Below are positions 18,434-29,865 of a stretch of 64,000 nt of DNA, one piece after another. The stretch is from Stenotrophobium rhamnosiphilum (GTDB lineage Bacteria; Pseudomonadota; Gammaproteobacteria; Nevskiales; Nevskiaceae). Position 1 is the stretch's first letter. Each line of letters starts with the position of its first letter. The DNA is taken from contig NZ_QANS01000002.1 of assembly GCF_003052265.1 (NCBI RefSeq), positions 248,001-312,000 of the forward strand. The letters run 5' to 3'. A program made the translations under genes and the position numbers. The notes beneath the pieces are model-generated. The model made no database searches, was not told the DNA's origin, and was given only the letters and a program-made list of their open reading frames with translations.

Positions 18434-20362
18434 TTAAACAGTGCTTGCAGAATTTGGCGTAGCCGGCGGCTGCACCGTGCCACTCTGCCCAGCCGATTTG
18501 CTCGGCGGCGGTGGTGCTGGTGGCTTACCGTCGGTCCAGTTGCCTGGCACGCCGGGATCCTGACCAGCCATGATGCGATGAACCTGATCGGCATCAATGG
18601 TTTCGTACTTCATCAAGGCCTGCGACATCGCATGCAGCTTGTCGATATTTTCGGTAAGAATTTTGTGCGCACGTGCATAGTTGCGCTCAATGATCTCGCG
18701 GATTTCTTTGTCGATCGCCGTCGCAGTGTTATCCGAGAAATGCTTGGTCTGCGTCACGCTCTTACCAAGGAAAACTTCGCCTTCTTCTTCGCCATATGAC
18801 AGAGGACCGAGCGCTTCGGACAAGCCCCACTTGGTGACCATGTTGCGAGCAATTTCAGTTGCACGCTCGATATCGTTCGACGCGCCCGTAGTGACCTTGT
18901 CAGCACCAAAGATCAGCTCTTCAGCGATACGGCCACCGAACAGAACGCTGATGCGGCTGTTGAGACGTTCGCGGCTGGTGCTATAGCGATCGCCTTCTGG
19001 CAGATATGCAGTAACGCCGAGTGCGCGGCCACGCGGAATGATCGTGACTTTGTAGACTGGATCGTGATCCGGAACCACAACACCCACGATGGCGTGACCT
19101 GCCTCGTGATAAGCCGTGTTGCTCTTTTCCTGTTCGCTCATGACCATCGAGCGACGTTCAGCGCCCATGATGATTTTGTCGCGAGCCTTATCGAAATCGT
19201 CTTGATCAACCAAACGCTTGTTGTGGCGCGCAGCAAACAGCGCCGCTTCGTTCACAAGGTTCGCAAGGTCAGCGCCTGAGAAGCCCGGCGTCGCACGCGC
19301 AATGATGTCCGGCTTGACGTTATCCGCCAACGGCACAGCGCGCATGTGCACTTTCACAATCTGTTCGCGGCCACGCACGTCTGGCAATGGCACGACAACT
19401 TGACGGTCAAAGCGACCTGGACGCAGCAGCGCTGGATCCAATACGTCAGGACGGTTGGTTGCAGCGATGACGATAACGCCTTCATTGCCTTCAAAACCAT
19501 CCATCTCAACCAGCATCTGGTTCAGCGTCTGTTCGCGTTCGTCATGACCACCGCCCATACCGGCGCCGCGGTGACGGCCAACTGCATCGATTTCGTCGAT
19601 GAAGATGATGCAAGGCGCGTGCTTCTTGGCCTGCTCGAACATGTCGCGTACGCGGCTAGCGCCGACGCCGACAAACATTTCGACGAAGTCCGAACCTGAG
19701 ATCGTGAAGAACGGCACGCCAGCTTCGCCAGCGATGGCCTTGGCCAGCAGCGTCTTACCGGTACCGGGCGAGCCAACCATCAGCACGCCGCGAGGAATCT
19801 TGCCGCCGAGTTTCTGGAACTTGGCTGGATCCTTAAGGAAATCCACCAACTCACCGACTTCCTGCTTGGCTTCATCTACGCCAGCAACGTCAGCAAAAGT
19901 AATTTTGACTTGGTCAGCCGAGAGCATACGAGCACGGCTCTTGCCGAAGCTCATCGCACCACGGCCGCCTGCACCGCCCTGCATCTGGCGCATGAAGTAG
20001 ACCCACACTGCAATCAGCAGCAGGATCGGGAATGCATTGAATAGCAGCTGCAACAGCAGCGGCGTTTCCTTAGGCAACTGGCCGTCGAACTTCACGTTGT
20101 TTTCGATCAGCGTGCCGATCATGGCGCTGTTGCTGCTCTCAGGACTTACGGCGGTGAACTTGCCACCACCCTTGAGATCGCCCTTGATGTTCTGTTGCTC
20201 GATGATCACATTCGAGACGTTGCCCTGCTTAACCTGAGCAAGGAAATCCGAATAAGCGAGCGTATTAGCCGATTGTCCGCGGCCATTGAACGTCTGAAAC
20301 ACCCCCATCAGGACGACGAGGATGACCACCCACAACAGCATATTTTTTGCCAGATCGTTCAA
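18434..20362 (-). CDS. ftsH: ATP-dependent zinc metalloprotease FtsH
   Basis: The 642-residue membrane protease has two N-terminal transmembrane helices (about 7-25 and 105-125) around a periplasmic segment. The AAA+ domain holds a Walker A motif, written GSPGTGKT where GPPGTGKT is usual, a Walker B region ([11 protein letters not shown]) and the second region of homology ([20 protein letters not shown]). The zinc protease motif is HEAGH. It degrades misfolded membrane proteins and regulators such as sigma32 and LpxC. The C-terminus is Pro/Ala/Ser-rich. It follows rlmE by 34 bases. Confidence 0.97.
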   Translation of the reverse strand: MNDLAKNMLLWVVILVVLMGVFQTFNGRGQSANTLAYSDFLAQVKQGNVSNVIIEQQNIKGDLKGGGKFTAVSPESSNSAMIGTLIENNVKFDGQLPKETPLLLQLLFNAFPILLLIAVWVYFMRQMQGGAGGRGAMSFGKSRARMLSADQVKITFADVAGVDEAKQEVGELVDFLKDPAKFQKLGGKIPRGVLMVGSPGTGKTLLAKAIAGEAGVPFFTISGSDFVEMFVGVGASRVRDMFEQAKKHAPCIIFIDEIDAVGRHRGAGMGGGHDEREQTLNQMLVEMDGFEGNEGVIVIAATNRPDVLDPALLRPGRFDRQVVVPLPDVRGREQIVKVHMRAVPLADNVKPDIIARATPGFSGADLANLVNEAALFAARHNKRLVDQDDFDKARDKIIMGAERRSMVMSEQEKSNTAYHEAGHAIVGVVVPDHDPVYKVTIIPRGRALGVTAYLPEGDRYSTSRERLNSRISVLFGGRIAEELIFGADKVTTGASNDIERATEIARNMVTKWGLSEALGPLSYGEEEGEVFLGKSVTQTKHFSDNTATAIDKEIREIIERNYARAHKILTENIDKLHAMSQALMKYETIDADQVHRIMAGQDPGVPGNWTDGKPPAPPPPSKSAGQSGTVQPPATPNSASTV

Positions 20363-20396
20363 CGCTTAATTCCTTTGCAAATCCGCTGTTAGAACC

Positions 20397-21038
20397 TTAC
20401 ACCGCCCTAAAGTTTCTCGCCAGCAAGTAAACCTCTCGGCTACGAGGACGTGAAGCCTTGGGTTTGCGCACTGTGACCGTCTCAAACGTTTGCCGAAGCT
20501 CCTTGAGATACTCATCAAAGCCTTCACCTTGGAAAATCTTTGTTAGAAACATCCCCTTAGGCTTGAGATGTTCCTTTGCAAAATCCAGTGCCAGCTCACA
20601 CAGATAGATGCTGGACACCTGATCTGAAACGTCGATACCTGAAAGATTGGGGGCCATATCCGATAAAACAAGGTCTATCGAGTGAGAACCCACTGAATCT
20701 TCAAGCTGTTGCAGGATTTCGCCTTCGCGAAAGTCCCCCAGAATGAATTCGACATCCGGCACCGGATCCATCGGCAGGATATCCAGCGCAATCAGTCGAC
20801 CTTTAGGACCAAGCAAGGGGCGAGCCAACTGGCTCCAACCACCAGGAGCGGCACCGAGATCAACCACAATCTGACCCGGTCTGAGCAGCTTGTCCTTTTC
20901 GTTGATCTCTTTGAGCTTGTACACCGCACGCGAGCGATAGCCTTGCTTACGAGCCATCTGCACATACGGGTCGTTCTCATGCTCGTTAAGCCAACGAGCG
21001 GAACTGTTACTGCGTCCTTTGCCTACACCTTTACCCAT
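20397..21038 (-). CDS. rlmE: 23S rRNA (uridine(2552)-2'-O)-methyltransferase RlmE
   Basis: The 213-residue Rossmann methyltransferase (FtsJ/RrmJ) modifies U2552 in the ribosomal A loop. It begins [40 protein letters not shown], with [15 protein letters not shown] as the SAM-binding motif. The K-D-K-E catalytic set is visible in [29 protein letters not shown] and SREVYLLA. The frame extends upstream to 21161, but the family-like start is the ATG at 21036-21038, and the longer form would overlap greA by 86 bases. The usual yhbY neighbour is absent. Confidence 0.93.
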   Translation of the reverse strand: MGKGVGKGRSNSSARWLNEHENDPYVQMARKQGYRSRAVYKLKEINEKDKLLRPGQIVVDLGAAPGGWSQLARPLLGPKGRLIALDILPMDPVPDVEFILGDFREGEILQQLEDSVGSHSIDLVLSDMAPNLSGIDVSDQVSSIYLCELALDFAKEHLKPKGMFLTKIFQGEGFDEYLKELRQTFETVTVRKPKASRPRSREVYLLARNFRAV

Positions 21039-21075
21039 AAATGCGCTTCTACGCGAGTACCCATTTAGCCAGCAA

Positions 21076-21552
21076 TTAAATGTAGTGAACCTTGATGATT
21101 TCGAGCTCGCGGATACCGCCCGGAGCCTGCACCTGCGCAATATCGCCTTCAGGTTTGCCAATCAAAGCGCGACCAATCGGCGAGCTGTAGGAGACGAGAC
21201 CATGTTTGGAATCGGCTTCATCTTCGCCAACGATCTGATACTTGAACTCATCGCCGGTGTTCACATCGGCCAACTCAACCGTCGCGCCGAATACAACCTT
21301 GCCATTCGCCTGCAAGGTGGTGACGTCAATCACTTGCGACAAGGACAGTTTTGATTCGATTTCGGCAATACGGCCTTCGGTGAAGCTCTGCTGCTCGCGA
21401 GCCGCGATGTACTCAGCGTTTTCTTTGAGATCGCCGTGCGCACGCGCTTCAGCAATCGCAGCGATCACGCGTGGCCGCGTCTCGGATTTCAGAACTCTTA
21501 GTTCTTCGCGCAGCTTGTCAGCTCCGCGCAGCGTCAATGGATGTTTGCTCAT
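21076..21552 (-). CDS. greA: Transcription elongation factor GreA
   Basis: The 158-residue factor has an N-terminal antiparallel coiled coil (about 8-75, with [46 protein letters not shown]) and a C-terminal FKBP-like domain ([23 protein letters not shown]). The acidic tip residues D and E of [10 protein letters not shown], needed for transcript cleavage in backtracked RNA polymerase, are present. Confidence 0.97.
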   Translation of the reverse strand: MSKHPLTLRGADKLREELRVLKSETRPRVIAAIAEARAHGDLKENAEYIAAREQQSFTEGRIAEIESKLSLSQVIDVTTLQANGKVVFGATVELADVNTGDEFKYQIVGEDEADSKHGLVSYSSPIGRALIGKPEGDIAQVQAPGGIRELEIIKVHYI

Positions 21553-21682
21553 AAATATTCTTGGTGTTGATGGCTACCCGTGACGGCCATGTGCAATACA
21601 AACGACGGGTTTCTCAAAAAATAATGGATGCCTTGTAACAAACATCGCTACGGGCATCCGACGTCACGATACCACTGCTATT

Positions 21683-21717
21683 CCCGAACGGCGAGCCATT
21701 AAGACTCGCCGTTCGGG
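21683..21717 (-). terminator. Strong hairpin after carB
   Basis: CCCGAACGGCGAG (21683-21695) pairs perfectly over 13 bp with CTCGCCGTTCGGG (21705-21717). It lies 7 bases past the carB stop. No T-run follows on the minus strand, so it may protect the 3' end or assist factor-dependent termination rather than be a classical terminator. Confidence 0.55.
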
Positions 21718-21723
21718 TCAGGG

Positions 21724-24700
21724 CTATCGAATTTGAGCGTGTAAATCCTGCAGACGGTTCACATCTTCGTTGTCGAGATGGTCCATCGCCACTGCGGCCG
21801 CCAAAGCGCCGGCAATGGTGGTGAAGTAGCAGATCTTGTGCTGAATCGCAGCGCCACGAATCGAGCGCGACTCTTCAATCGACTTCTTGCCTTCCGTCGT
21901 GTTGGCAATGAAGTGGATCTCGCCGTTCTTGATCATGTCGACGCAATGCGGGCGGCCTTCTTTGACCTTGTTGACGCCTTCGCAAGGAATGCCCGCTTCC
22001 TTAACCAAAGCAGCCGTGCCGTGCGTCGCCAGAACGCGGAAGCCTTTACCTGAGAGCAGGCGCGCCAACTCAACAGCTTTAGGCTTGTCGCCTTCGCGCA
22101 CGCTGATAAATGCCGTGCCGCTACTTGGAACCGTGACGCCTGCTGCGAGCAGTGCCTTGTTGAAGGCTTCGCCAAACACAGCACCAACGCCCATCACTTC
22201 ACCGGTCGAACGCATTTCTGGTCCGAGCAAAGGATCGACAGCTGGGAACTTGGCAAACGGGAACACTGATTCTTTCACCGAGTAATACGGTGGAATCACT
22301 TCGCCAATGATGCCCTGCTCTTTCAGACTCTTGCCTGCCATGCAGCGTGCCGCAATTTTGGCGAGCGGACGGCCGGTAGCTTTCGATACGAACGGTGACG
22401 TACGTGAAGCACGTGGATTCACTTCGAGCAGATAAACCTTCTCACCCTGCACCGCGAACTGTGCATTCATCAGACCAATAACTTTCAGCGCGTGTGCGAG
22501 CTTGACCATCTGGCTGCGAATTTCGTCGAGCACAGATTTAGGTAGCGAGTACGCAGGCAGCGAGCAAGCGGAGTCGCCCGAGTGCACGCCGGCTTCTTCG
22601 ATGTGCTCCATGATGCCGCCGATCACAACATCGGTGCCGTCGGAGAGCGCGTCAACGTCGACTTCAATCGCGTTGTTGAGGAAGCGATCGAGCAGCACTG
22701 GCGAATCATTCGAAACCTTCACGGCTTCGGTCATGTAACGGTTGAGATCGTCATCGTCGTGCACGATTTCCATCGCGCGGCCACCGAGCACGTACGAAGG
22801 ACGCACGACCAGCGGATAGCCAACTTTGTTCGCAACAGCGAGTGCCTGCGCTTCGGAAGTCGCGGTGCCATTAGGCGGCTGCAACAACTTGAGCTTTTCA
22901 ACCAGCTTCTGGAAACGCTCACGATCTTCAGCGAGATCGATCGAGTCTGGCGAGGTGCCGATGATTGGCGCGCCCGCAGCTTCGAGCTGACGCGAAAGTT
23001 TGAGTGGCGTCTGGCCACCAAACTGCACGATCACGCCCTTCGGCTTTTCGAGGTCGATGATTTCCATCACGTCTTCGAACGTCAGCGGTTCAAAATACAG
23101 ACGATCAGACGTGTCGTAGTCGGTCGAAACCGTTTCTGGGTTGCAGTTGATCATGATGGTTTCATAACCATCTTCGCGCAGCGCCATTGATGCATGGACG
23201 CAGCAATAATCGAACTCGATGCCCTGGCCAATACGGTTAGGTCCGCCGCCGAGCACGATGATTTTGTCGCGCGTTGACGGAGCGGCTTCGCACTCTTCGT
23301 CGTAGCTGGAATACAGATACGCGGTGCTCGATGGGAATTCTGCAGCGCAGGTATCCACGCGCTTGTAGACCGGACGCACATTGAGCTTGTGGCGACGTGC
23401 GCGCACGGAATCTTCTTTCACGCCCATCAACTTGGCGAGGCGACGATCCGAGAAGCCGAGACGCTTGTAGCGACGCAGATCAGGCTCTTCGACCTTGCTA
23501 ATCATGTGATGCGCAATTTCATCTTCGGTCTTGATCAGCTCTTCGATCTGCTCGAGGAACCAAGGATCAATCTTCGACAGACGGAACACTTCCGACACGC
23601 TCATGCCTGCGCGGAATGCATCGCCGACATACCACAGGCGCTTAGCACGAGCGGTGATCAGCTCTTCGCGAATCTTCGAGATCGTGGTTTCATTGAACTC
23701 GGAAACCTGCGGATCAAAACCGTCAGAGCTGACTTCCAAACCACGCATCGCTTTCTGCAGCGACTCTTGGAAGTTGCGGCCGATGGCCATGACTTCGCCG
23801 ACCGACTTCATCTGCGTCGTTAGACGCGAATCAGCCTGCGGGAATTTTTCAAACGTGAAGCGAGGAATCTTAGTAACAACGTAATCGATGCTTGGCTCGA
23901 ACGACGTTGGCGTGATGCCGCCAGTGATTTCGTTACGCAGTTCGTCCAGCGTGTAGCCAACAGCCAGCTTTGCGGCGACCTTGGCAATCGGGAAGCCCGT
24001 TGCTTTTGAAGCCAGTGCCGATGAACGCGACACGCGCGGATTCATTTCGATCACGATCATGCGACCGTCTTCGGGGTTGATCGAGAACTGTACGTTCGAA
24101 CCACCCGTATCCACGCCGATCTTACGCAGCACCTTGATGCTGGCGTCACGCATGATCTGGTATTCCTTGTCCGTCAGCGTCTGCGCAGGCGCAACGGTGA
24201 TGGAGTCGCCGGTGTGCACGCCCATCGGATCAAAGTTTTCGATCGAGCAGATGATGATGCAATTGTCCTTGCGATCACGCACCACTTCCATTTCGTACTC
24301 TTTCCAACCGAGCAGCGATTCTTCAATCAGCACTTCAGTGGTTGGTGAGAGATCGAGACCACGCGTCACGATCTCTTCGAATTCTTCTACGTTGTACGCC
24401 ACGCCGCCGCCCGTACCGCCGAGCGTGAACGAAGGGCGAATGATCACCGGATAACCGATGGTCGTTTGAATTTTGCGTGCTTCTTCCATCGTGTGAGCAA
24501 CGCCCGAACGCGCTGAACCCAAACCGATCTCGGTCATCGCATCGCGGAATTTCTGGCGGTCTTCAGCCAGATCAATTGCGTGCTCGTTGGCGCCAATCAT
24601 CTGCACGCCAAATTTATCCAGCACGCCGTGGCGCGACAGATCGAGTGCGCAGTTCAGTGCGGTCTGGCCGCCCATCGTTGGCAGCAGCGCGTCTGGGCGT

Positions 24701-24942
24701 TCTTTCTCAATGATGCGCGCGACGGTTTCCCAGCGAATCGGTTCGATGTATGTCGCATCCGCAGTTTCCGGATCCGTCATGATCGTTGCTGGATTCGAGT
24801 TCACCAGAATGACGCGATAGCCCTCTTCGCGCAGTGCCTTACAGGCCTGTGCGCCGGAGTAATCGAACTCGCAGGCCTGACCAATCACAATCGGACCCGC
24901 GCCGATGATCAGGATGCTTTTAATGTCGGTACGTTTTGGCAT
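21724..24942 (-). CDS. carB: Carbamoyl phosphate synthase large subunit
   Basis: The 1072-residue synthetase makes carbamoyl phosphate from bicarbonate, ATP and glutamine-derived ammonia for arginine and pyrimidines. Two homologous ATP-grasp halves are visible: [45 protein letters not shown] and [58 protein letters not shown]. The C-terminal MGS-like allosteric domain runs from about 940 ([25 protein letters not shown]), which binds UMP and ornithine in enterics. It is separated from carA by 145 bases. Confidence 0.98.
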   Translation of the reverse strand: MPKRTDIKSILIIGAGPIVIGQACEFDYSGAQACKALREEGYRVILVNSNPATIMTDPETADATYIEPIRWETVARIIEKERPDALLPTMGGQTALNCALDLSRHGVLDKFGVQMIGANEHAIDLAEDRQKFRDAMTEIGLGSARSGVAHTMEEARKIQTTIGYPVIIRPSFTLGGTGGGVAYNVEEFEEIVTRGLDLSPTTEVLIEESLLGWKEYEMEVVRDRKDNCIIICSIENFDPMGVHTGDSITVAPAQTLTDKEYQIMRDASIKVLRKIGVDTGGSNVQFSINPEDGRMIVIEMNPRVSRSSALASKATGFPIAKVAAKLAVGYTLDELRNEITGGITPTSFEPSIDYVVTKIPRFTFEKFPQADSRLTTQMKSVGEVMAIGRNFQESLQKAMRGLEVSSDGFDPQVSEFNETTISKIREELITARAKRLWYVGDAFRAGMSVSEVFRLSKIDPWFLEQIEELIKTEDEIAHHMISKVEEPDLRRYKRLGFSDRRLAKLMGVKEDSVRARRHKLNVRPVYKRVDTCAAEFPSSTAYLYSSYDEECEAAPSTRDKIIVLGGGPNRIGQGIEFDYCCVHASMALREDGYETIMINCNPETVSTDYDTSDRLYFEPLTFEDVMEIIDLEKPKGVIVQFGGQTPLKLSRQLEAAGAPIIGTSPDSIDLAEDRERFQKLVEKLKLLQPPNGTATSEAQALAVANKVGYPLVVRPSYVLGGRAMEIVHDDDDLNRYMTEAVKVSNDSPVLLDRFLNNAIEVDVDALSDGTDVVIGGIMEHIEEAGVHSGDSACSLPAYSLPKSVLDEIRSQMVKLAHALKVIGLMNAQFAVQGEKVYLLEVNPRASRTSPFVSKATGRPLAKIAARCMAGKSLKEQGIIGEVIPPYYSVKESVFPFAKFPAVDPLLGPEMRSTGEVMGVGAVFGEAFNKALLAAGVTVPSSGTAFISVREGDKPKAVELARLLSGKGFRVLATHGTAALVKEAGIPCEGVNKVKEGRPHCVDMIKNGEIHFIANTTEGKKSIEESRSIRGAAIQHKICYFTTIAGALAAAVAMDHLDNEDVNRLQDLHAQIR

Positions 24943-25087
24943 CGTTCACTCACTCAATTGGCAGCCGGGCTCAAAAGCCCGGTGCTAAAACTAAAATTCT
25001 TTGGCATCCGACCCTGCGGGCCGGGCAGCACAACAGTAATCACCACTCCAATTAAGTAAGTGGTGATGTCTGTCATGCGAAACACGT
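24943..25087 (-). other. carA-carB intergenic region with two hairpins
   Basis: AGCCGGGCT and AGCCCGGT pair at 24961-24984, and ATCACCAC (25038-25045) pairs with GTGGTGAT (25061-25068). Neither is followed by a good T-run on the minus strand. The gap carries no gene. In Pseudomonas a gene is inserted at this position; here there is none. Confidence 0.5.
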
Positions 25088-26218
25088 TTAGGCCTTGTCC
25101 GCCAGCAGGCGAACGAACTGGTCGAACAGATAGTCGACGTCGCGTGGACCGGGGCTGGCTTCCGGGTGACCCTGGAAGCTGAATGCCGGCGCATCGTTCA
25201 AACGAATGCCTTGTAGCGAACCATCGAACAATGATTTGTGCGTGATCACAACGTTGGCAGGCAGCGTTGTTTCATCCACCGCAAAACCGTGGTTCTGGCT
25301 GGTGATCAGCACGCGACCGGATTCAATGTCCTGCACCGGGTGGTTAGCACCGTGGTGGCCGAACTTCATCTTCAGCGTCTTTGCGCCGCTAGCCAGACCA
25401 AGAATCTGGTGGCCGAGGCAGATGCCGAACAGCGGAATTTTCTTGGCGATAAACACGCGCGCCGCAGCGATTGCGTAGTCGCAAGGCTCTGGATCGCCAG
25501 GGCCGTTGGAGAGGAACACGCCATCTGGCTTCAACTTCAGAACGTCTTCAGCGCTGGTCTGTGCAGGCACAACGGTGACCTGGCAACCACGATCAACCAG
25601 CATGCGCAGGATGTTCTGCTTCACGCCGAAGTCGTATGCCACCACGTGATACTTGCTCGTCACCGGCGCGCGATTTTCATCGGGGCCAATCCAGGTCGGC
25701 TGCGTCCAGTTGTAAGACTTGGTCACGCTGACAACCTTCGCCAGATCCATGCCCTTAAGGCCTGGGAACATCTGTGCGGCTTTGAGTGCGGCGGCTTCAT
25801 CAACTGTGCCAGCCATGATGCAACCGTTCTGCGCGCCCTTGTCACGCAGAATGCGCGTGAGGCGGCGCGTGTCGATGCCAGCGATGGCGACGACGCGGTT
25901 CTGCTTCAGGTATTCGCTGAAGTCTTGAGTAGAGCGGAAATTGCTGTGAGGACGCGGCACTTCGCGAATCACGAGGCCTGCGAGCTGCACTTTTTCCGAT
26001 TCAGCATCTTCGGCATTGGTGCCGACGTTGCCGATGTGCGGGTAAGTGAGAGTGACGATCTGTTCGCGGTATGAAGGGTCCGTGAGGATTTCCTGATACC
26101 CGGTCATGGCGGTATTAAAAACAACTTCGCCTGAGGTTTGACCCTCAATACCAATAGAAACGCCTTTAAAAATGCTGCCGTCGGCGAGGGCAAGAATGGC
26201 CGGCTTTAGATGGGTCAT
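25088..26218 (-). CDS. carA: Carbamoyl phosphate synthase small subunit
   Basis: The 376-residue glutaminase subunit hydrolyses glutamine and channels ammonia to CarB. The N-terminal domain has [21 protein letters not shown], and the class I amidotransferase domain has [34 protein letters not shown] (nucleophilic Cys) and the [10 protein letters not shown] His/Glu pair. The 5' leader contains two hairpins (26241-26284). Confidence 0.97.
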   Translation of the reverse strand: MTHLKPAILALADGSIFKGVSIGIEGQTSGEVVFNTAMTGYQEILTDPSYREQIVTLTYPHIGNVGTNAEDAESEKVQLAGLVIREVPRPHSNFRSTQDFSEYLKQNRVVAIAGIDTRRLTRILRDKGAQNGCIMAGTVDEAAALKAAQMFPGLKGMDLAKVVSVTKSYNWTQPTWIGPDENRAPVTSKYHVVAYDFGVKQNILRMLVDRGCQVTVVPAQTSAEDVLKLKPDGVFLSNGPGDPEPCDYAIAAARVFIAKKIPLFGICLGHQILGLASGAKTLKMKFGHHGANHPVQDIESGRVLITSQNHGFAVDETTLPANVVITHKSLFDGSLQGIRLNDAPAFSFQGHPEASPGPRDVDYLFDQFVRLLADKA

Positions 26219-26240
26219 CTGCTCATTACTTTAGTAGGTC

Positions 26241-26284
26241 TAATCCGTGGATTACACATAGAAATGGGGGCGTTGAGCCCCCAT
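26241..26284 (-). promoter_or_regulatory. Two hairpins in the carA leader
   Basis: TAATCC/GGATTA (26241-26254) lies 23 bases before the carA start and ATGGGGGC/GCCCCCAT (26264-26284, 8 bp) just upstream of it. On the minus strand the GC-rich hairpin is followed by TTCTAT, too weak for a clear terminator. A role in translation or attenuation control of carAB is possible but not shown. Confidence 0.4.
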
Positions 26285-26363
26285 CAGGATTAGGCGGGCA
26301 TTTTACGTTCCGAAGCCCTTCCCGTCTATCTAAATTGGTGCAAAAAACGAAACAAACTTATCT

Positions 26364-26629
26364 AGAACCTGTTCATAGCCATTTCATCCCTGCGCTGCCC
26401 CCTCAAAAATTGCCAGGCTAGGCGCGACGGAGGAGGTTTAGCCATCTAAATGACGGAGTCGCAACGACGCATGGCAATTTTTGAGGCGGCAGCCCTTCGG
26501 GGCGGGAGCCATTGGGCACATGGCGGCGTCATCGGTCGCTTGCATAGAGTCACTATGCGGCGCTTCCTCTTTCTTGCCCTGCACCCAATGGCTATCGCCG
26601 CAGGGATGAAATGGCTATGAACAGGTTCT
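26364..26629. mobile_element. 266-bp MITE-like palindromic element with 31-bp terminal inverted repeats
   Basis: The ends are perfect 31-bp inverted repeats (26364-26394 and 26599-26629), beginning AGAACCTGTTCATAGCC. Inside are two more perfect inverted pairs: CCTCAAAAATTGCCA (26401-26415) with its complement at 26472-26486, and AGCCATTGGG (26507-26516) with its complement at 26584-26593. The element holds no sensible open reading frame. No clear target-site duplication is visible. The structure suits a non-autonomous transposable element or a dispersed intergenic repeat, lying between carA and the radical SAM gene. No related copy was noticed elsewhere in the window. Confidence 0.7.
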
Positions 26630-26645
26630 TAAGCTTAAAACGGGC

Positions 26646-27728
26646 TCAAAAACCCAAACCCATCTGGTCGCCAGAACGGGGCGGAACCTTGAATTGAGTG
26701 GTATCTAGCCGCCAAACCGCCCGGTTTTGTAGCTGATGACGGCGACAAGTCAGCAGAAAACGCTGCTTGATCAGGTCGGCAAACACGCCCTGCCCGCGCA
26801 TGCGCTGGCCCCATTCAGAGTCGTAATCCTTACCGCCGCGGGACTGCTGGACGAGGCTCATCACATGCTCAGCCTTTTGCGGAACATGGGCTTGCAGCCA
26901 CTCTCTGAAGATTTCCTTTAACTCGTGCGGCAGCCGCAGGAACACATAGTTGGCACCCTGAGCGCCCGCCTCGGCAGCCTGTTTGATCACCTCTTCTAGC
27001 TCCGAGTCATTCACAAACGGAATGACTGGCGCGAACAGAACAAATACCGGAATCCCCGCATCACGCAGTCGACGCACCGCTTTGAAGCGCGCGGCGACAG
27101 AGGCGGCACGAGGCTCCAGAGTGCGTTTGAGGTCGTCCCGAAGGCTGGTGATGGAAATAGCGACTGAGACCAATTGCTTCTGCGCCATCTCGGCCAGTAG
27201 GTCGATGTCCCGTTCCACCATCGCCGATTTGGTCAGCACCGTCGCCGGATGCTGGAAACGAGCTAGCACCTCCAATAGCGAGCGCGTCACCATCAGCTTT
27301 TTCTCGATCGGCTGATAGGGGTCTGTGGCGGAGCCCAGATTAATGGAAGAGCAAACGTAACCAGGCTTGCTCAGCTCCTTCTCCAACAGCTCCGCCGCGT
27401 TGTGCTTGTAGAACAGCTTGGTTTCGAAATCGAGCCCAGGGGAGAGATTCAGATATGAGTGAGTTGGCCGAGCAAAGCAGTAGATACAGCCGTGCTCACA
27501 ACCACGATAAGGATTAATCGACTGATCGTAAGGAATGTCCGGCGATTCATTACGCGAGATGATGGATTTCGCAGTCTCACGGCTCACCGTCGTTTGCGGT
27601 GCAGACGGCAGCTCTTCCAGCAAATCCCAACCATCATGCACGTTTTCAACACGCAGGGACTCGAAGCGCCCCTCAGAATTACTGACCGCGCCGCGTCCTT
27701 TAATGGGCTGGTCAGGATTTCTTTTCAC
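26646..27728 (-). CDS. PA0069-family radical SAM protein
   Basis: The 360-residue protein carries the radical SAM cluster motif CEHGCIYCFA with C77, C81 and C84. It also has NPYRGCEHGCIYCFARPTHSYLNLSPGLDFETKLFYK and GSATDPYQPIEKKLMVTRSLLEVL, typical of the PA0069/Rv2578c family related to spore photoproduct lyase. The reaction is unknown; a DNA-repair link is sometimes suspected from the relationship. It stands on the minus strand between the MITE-like element and a 72-codon gene, 12 bases downstream of the latter. Confidence 0.88.
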   Translation of the reverse strand: MKRNPDQPIKGRGAVSNSEGRFESLRVENVHDGWDLLEELPSAPQTTVSRETAKSIISRNESPDIPYDQSINPYRGCEHGCIYCFARPTHSYLNLSPGLDFETKLFYKHNAAELLEKELSKPGYVCSSINLGSATDPYQPIEKKLMVTRSLLEVLARFQHPATVLTKSAMVERDIDLLAEMAQKQLVSVAISITSLRDDLKRTLEPRAASVAARFKAVRRLRDAGIPVFVLFAPVIPFVNDSELEEVIKQAAEAGAQGANYVFLRLPHELKEIFREWLQAHVPQKAEHVMSLVQQSRGGKDYDSEWGQRMRGQGVFADLIKQRFLLTCRRHQLQNRAVWRLDTTQFKVPPRSGDQMGLGF

Positions 27729-27740
27729 AGATCGCAGTTA

Positions 27741-27959
27741 CTAGACTTCATTTGGTGTCAATTCCACAAAAAGCTCAGTGTGATACCCAGAGAAAAGCTG
27801 CCCAGACGAACTGTCTGCCACGACACAGTGACCCGGCATATTGGCAAGCTCACCTAGGAATACATAAGAGCGCTTCGACTTAAACGGATACTTCATGGAA
27901 CTGCCTGCAGCGCTTGGAGAAACGAACCGGACCAAACTCAGCTTCCGCGGCTTCTTCAT
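27741..27959 (-). CDS. Small protein of unknown function (72 aa)
   Basis: I do not recognise a named family. After a basic N-terminus the sequence SYVFLGELANMPGHCVVADSSSGQLFSGYHTELFVELTPNEV looks like a compact folded domain and not random translation. It lies between dapB and the radical SAM gene on the same strand with gaps of 21 and 12 bases, so it is probably expressed with them. An internal ATG (residue 22) is an alternative start just before the compact part. Confidence 0.6.
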   Translation of the reverse strand: MKKPRKLSLVRFVSPSAAGSSMKYPFKSKRSYVFLGELANMPGHCVVADSSSGQLFSGYHTELFVELTPNEV

Positions 27960-27980
27960 GCTTTTATCCCTAGCAGACTA

Positions 27981-28790
27981 CTAAAGCCCCAAGACATCCC
28001 GCATTTCATACAAACCGGGAGTGCGGCCGCTTAACCAAGCTGAGGCCTTCACCGCGCCGTTGGAGAAATTCATGCGGCTGGTGGCTTTGTGGCTGATCTC
28101 GACGCGCTCGCCATCACCGAGGAACATTACGGTGTGATCGCCAACAACATCGCCACCACGGATCGTGGCAAAGCCAATGGTCTTGCCATCACGCGCGCCA
28201 GTGTTGCCGTAGCGCTCGTAAACAGCGCAGTCATTAAGATCACGACCCAAGCCTGCTGCCACAGCCTCGCCCATGCGCAACGCAGTGCCGCTCGGTGCGT
28301 CGACCTTGTGCTTGTGATGCGCTTCGACAATTTCAACATCGTAATCATCGCCCAGCGTCTTGGCAGCCAGCTCCAGCAAACGCAGCGTCACGTTGACGCC
28401 AATGCTGTAGTTGGCCGAGAGACAAATCGGAATCTGCTTGGCAGCAGCGCCAAGTTCCGCCTTTTGCTCAGGCGTAAAACCCGTCGTACCAATGACCAGA
28501 CCCTTGCCATGCTTGAGGCACAGCGGCAGCACAGCCAGCGTGCCTTCCGGACGTGAGAAGTCGATCAGCACATCGAAGTCGTTGATCGCAGCAGCGAGGC
28601 TGTCCGTTACCAGCACGCCAGAAGCAGGCAGACCCGCGAGCGCAGAAGCGTCCTGACCCAGCAGCGGATTACCTTCGCGATCCAGCGCCACGGCAAGTTT
28701 CACCTGCGAGTTCTGCGCGGCAGCTTGGATAATGGCGCGGCCCATGCGGCCGGTGGCGCCGAGTACGGCGATGCGAATTGGATTGCTCAT
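27981..28790 (-). CDS. dapB: 4-hydroxy-tetrahydrodipicolinate reductase
   Basis: The 269-residue enzyme reduces HTPA with NAD(P)H in lysine/diaminopimelate synthesis. It starts [16 protein letters not shown] with the Rossmann GxxGxx[11 protein letters not shown] and GTTGFT follow, and [20 protein letters not shown] carries the catalytic His and Lys and the substrate-binding DAPSGT. The frame is open further upstream to 28865, but the ATG at 28790 starts the Rossmann fold. In Pseudomonas dapB lies between dnaJ and carA; here it is about 18 kb from dnaJ. Confidence 0.96.
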   Translation of the reverse strand: MSNPIRIAVLGATGRMGRAIIQAAAQNSQVKLAVALDREGNPLLGQDASALAGLPASGVLVTDSLAAAINDFDVLIDFSRPEGTLAVLPLCLKHGKGLVIGTTGFTPEQKAELGAAAKQIPICLSANYSIGVNVTLRLLELAAKTLGDDYDVEIVEAHHKHKVDAPSGTALRMGEAVAAGLGRDLNDCAVYERYGNTGARDGKTIGFATIRGGDVVGDHTVMFLGDGERVEISHKATSRMNFSNGAVKASAWLSGRTPGLYEMRDVLGL

Positions 28791-28870
28791 AAACGTCACT
28801 GAATTTGAAGGCGCACAGGATAACCGCCTAGCCCGACTAAGGGGATAGGCAGTGCAAAATTTCAAGGAAA

Positions 28871-29815
28871 TCAGACGTCGAGTTCGTGCGGCTGTGCCGC
28901 AAACGCAAAGGCCAGCGAGCCTTCACCGACATTCACGCCGCCGGTGATGCTCATGATGCTCTGGAAGACCTCAATCCCATGCTCACGGCAGATCTTCATT
29001 AGCTCGTCGTAGCCGGGCAGCTTTTCCATCTCAGTCAGTTCACCGCCGTAGCAAAGGCTCAGCGTTGGTGTCAGCAATTGGTTTTGAGTGATGCGTCGGC
29101 CGATATAGGCAAAGCAACGTTCGGCGCTGTCATCAAAGTGGCGCAGCTTGGCGACTGGCCCGGTCTCGTTTCGATATGCACGCAGTAGCGGTTTGATATC
29201 CAGCGCCGTACCCAGCACAGCGCTCACCCAGCCAACGCTGCGATCACCTTTTTTCTGTGCACGCGCACGAATGTAATGAAGATTGCGCGGGATCATGTAG
29301 CCGTAGGTGTTTTGCACAAGAGACTCAAGTCGCTCACGAATCTTGTTGGGATTCGGATTGGTCTTGATCATTCGCACGGCTTCGATAGCCAGCAAACCCT
29401 GCCCTGCAAATAAGTTCTGCGTATCAATCACACGCAGTGCGAATGGCCCAGATACACCGGCCTGCGCTCGCGGCGCTTTGTATTCACTCAGAATCGCAAA
29501 AGATGCCTTGACCGCGTTTTCATAAATCGGGCTGCGGCTGCTGGCAATCGTCAGGCAAAAAACAAAATCGTAATCCAGTACAAGCCGCGTCAAAAAAACT
29601 TTTTTGATCTGCTCGACGGTGAATGGAGAAGTGCCCGCATCGCTGGCACTGGTTTGATGTTGCCTGTAGAAATTGAGTGTCGCTTCCGGGTCGCGCGTAT
29701 CCACCAGATCTTGCTGACCCAAATGAATAGTGATCGGCAGAATCTGGATATTGTTTTCACGAATAAAGTCCGGCGGGAGATCGCACGCCGAATCTACGAC
29801 GACACCAATACGCAT
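28871..29815 (-). CDS. DegV family protein, probable fatty-acid binding
   Basis: The 314-residue protein starts [32 protein letters not shown], the DegV N-terminal signature with the DSACDL loop. It also has [16 protein letters not shown], the lipid-binding TSxP region, and ends in [18 protein letters not shown]. Members of the family bind long-chain fatty acids; in some bacteria they hand the acyl chain to a fatty-acid kinase. No kinase partner (FakA) is nearby. Confidence 0.87.
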   Translation of the reverse strand: MRIGVVVDSACDLPPDFIRENNIQILPITIHLGQQDLVDTRDPEATLNFYRQHQTSASDAGTSPFTVEQIKKVFLTRLVLDYDFVFCLTIASSRSPIYENAVKASFAILSEYKAPRAQAGVSGPFALRVIDTQNLFAGQGLLAIEAVRMIKTNPNPNKIRERLESLVQNTYGYMIPRNLHYIRARAQKKGDRSVGWVSAVLGTALDIKPLLRAYRNETGPVAKLRHFDDSAERCFAYIGRRITQNQLLTPTLSLCYGGELTEMEKLPGYDELMKICREHGIEVFQSIMSITGGVNVGEGSLAFAFAAQPHELDV

Positions 29816-29865
29816 GCTCCTCTCCTCAATAGTTATATCGCCGGAGGACTTCTAACGAAGCGGCC

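Noticed and set aside
18434-20362. FtsH Walker A reads GSPGTGKT in place of GPPGTGKT
   Set aside because: It still fits the general Walker A pattern and the rest of the enzyme is intact; no functional change can be claimed.
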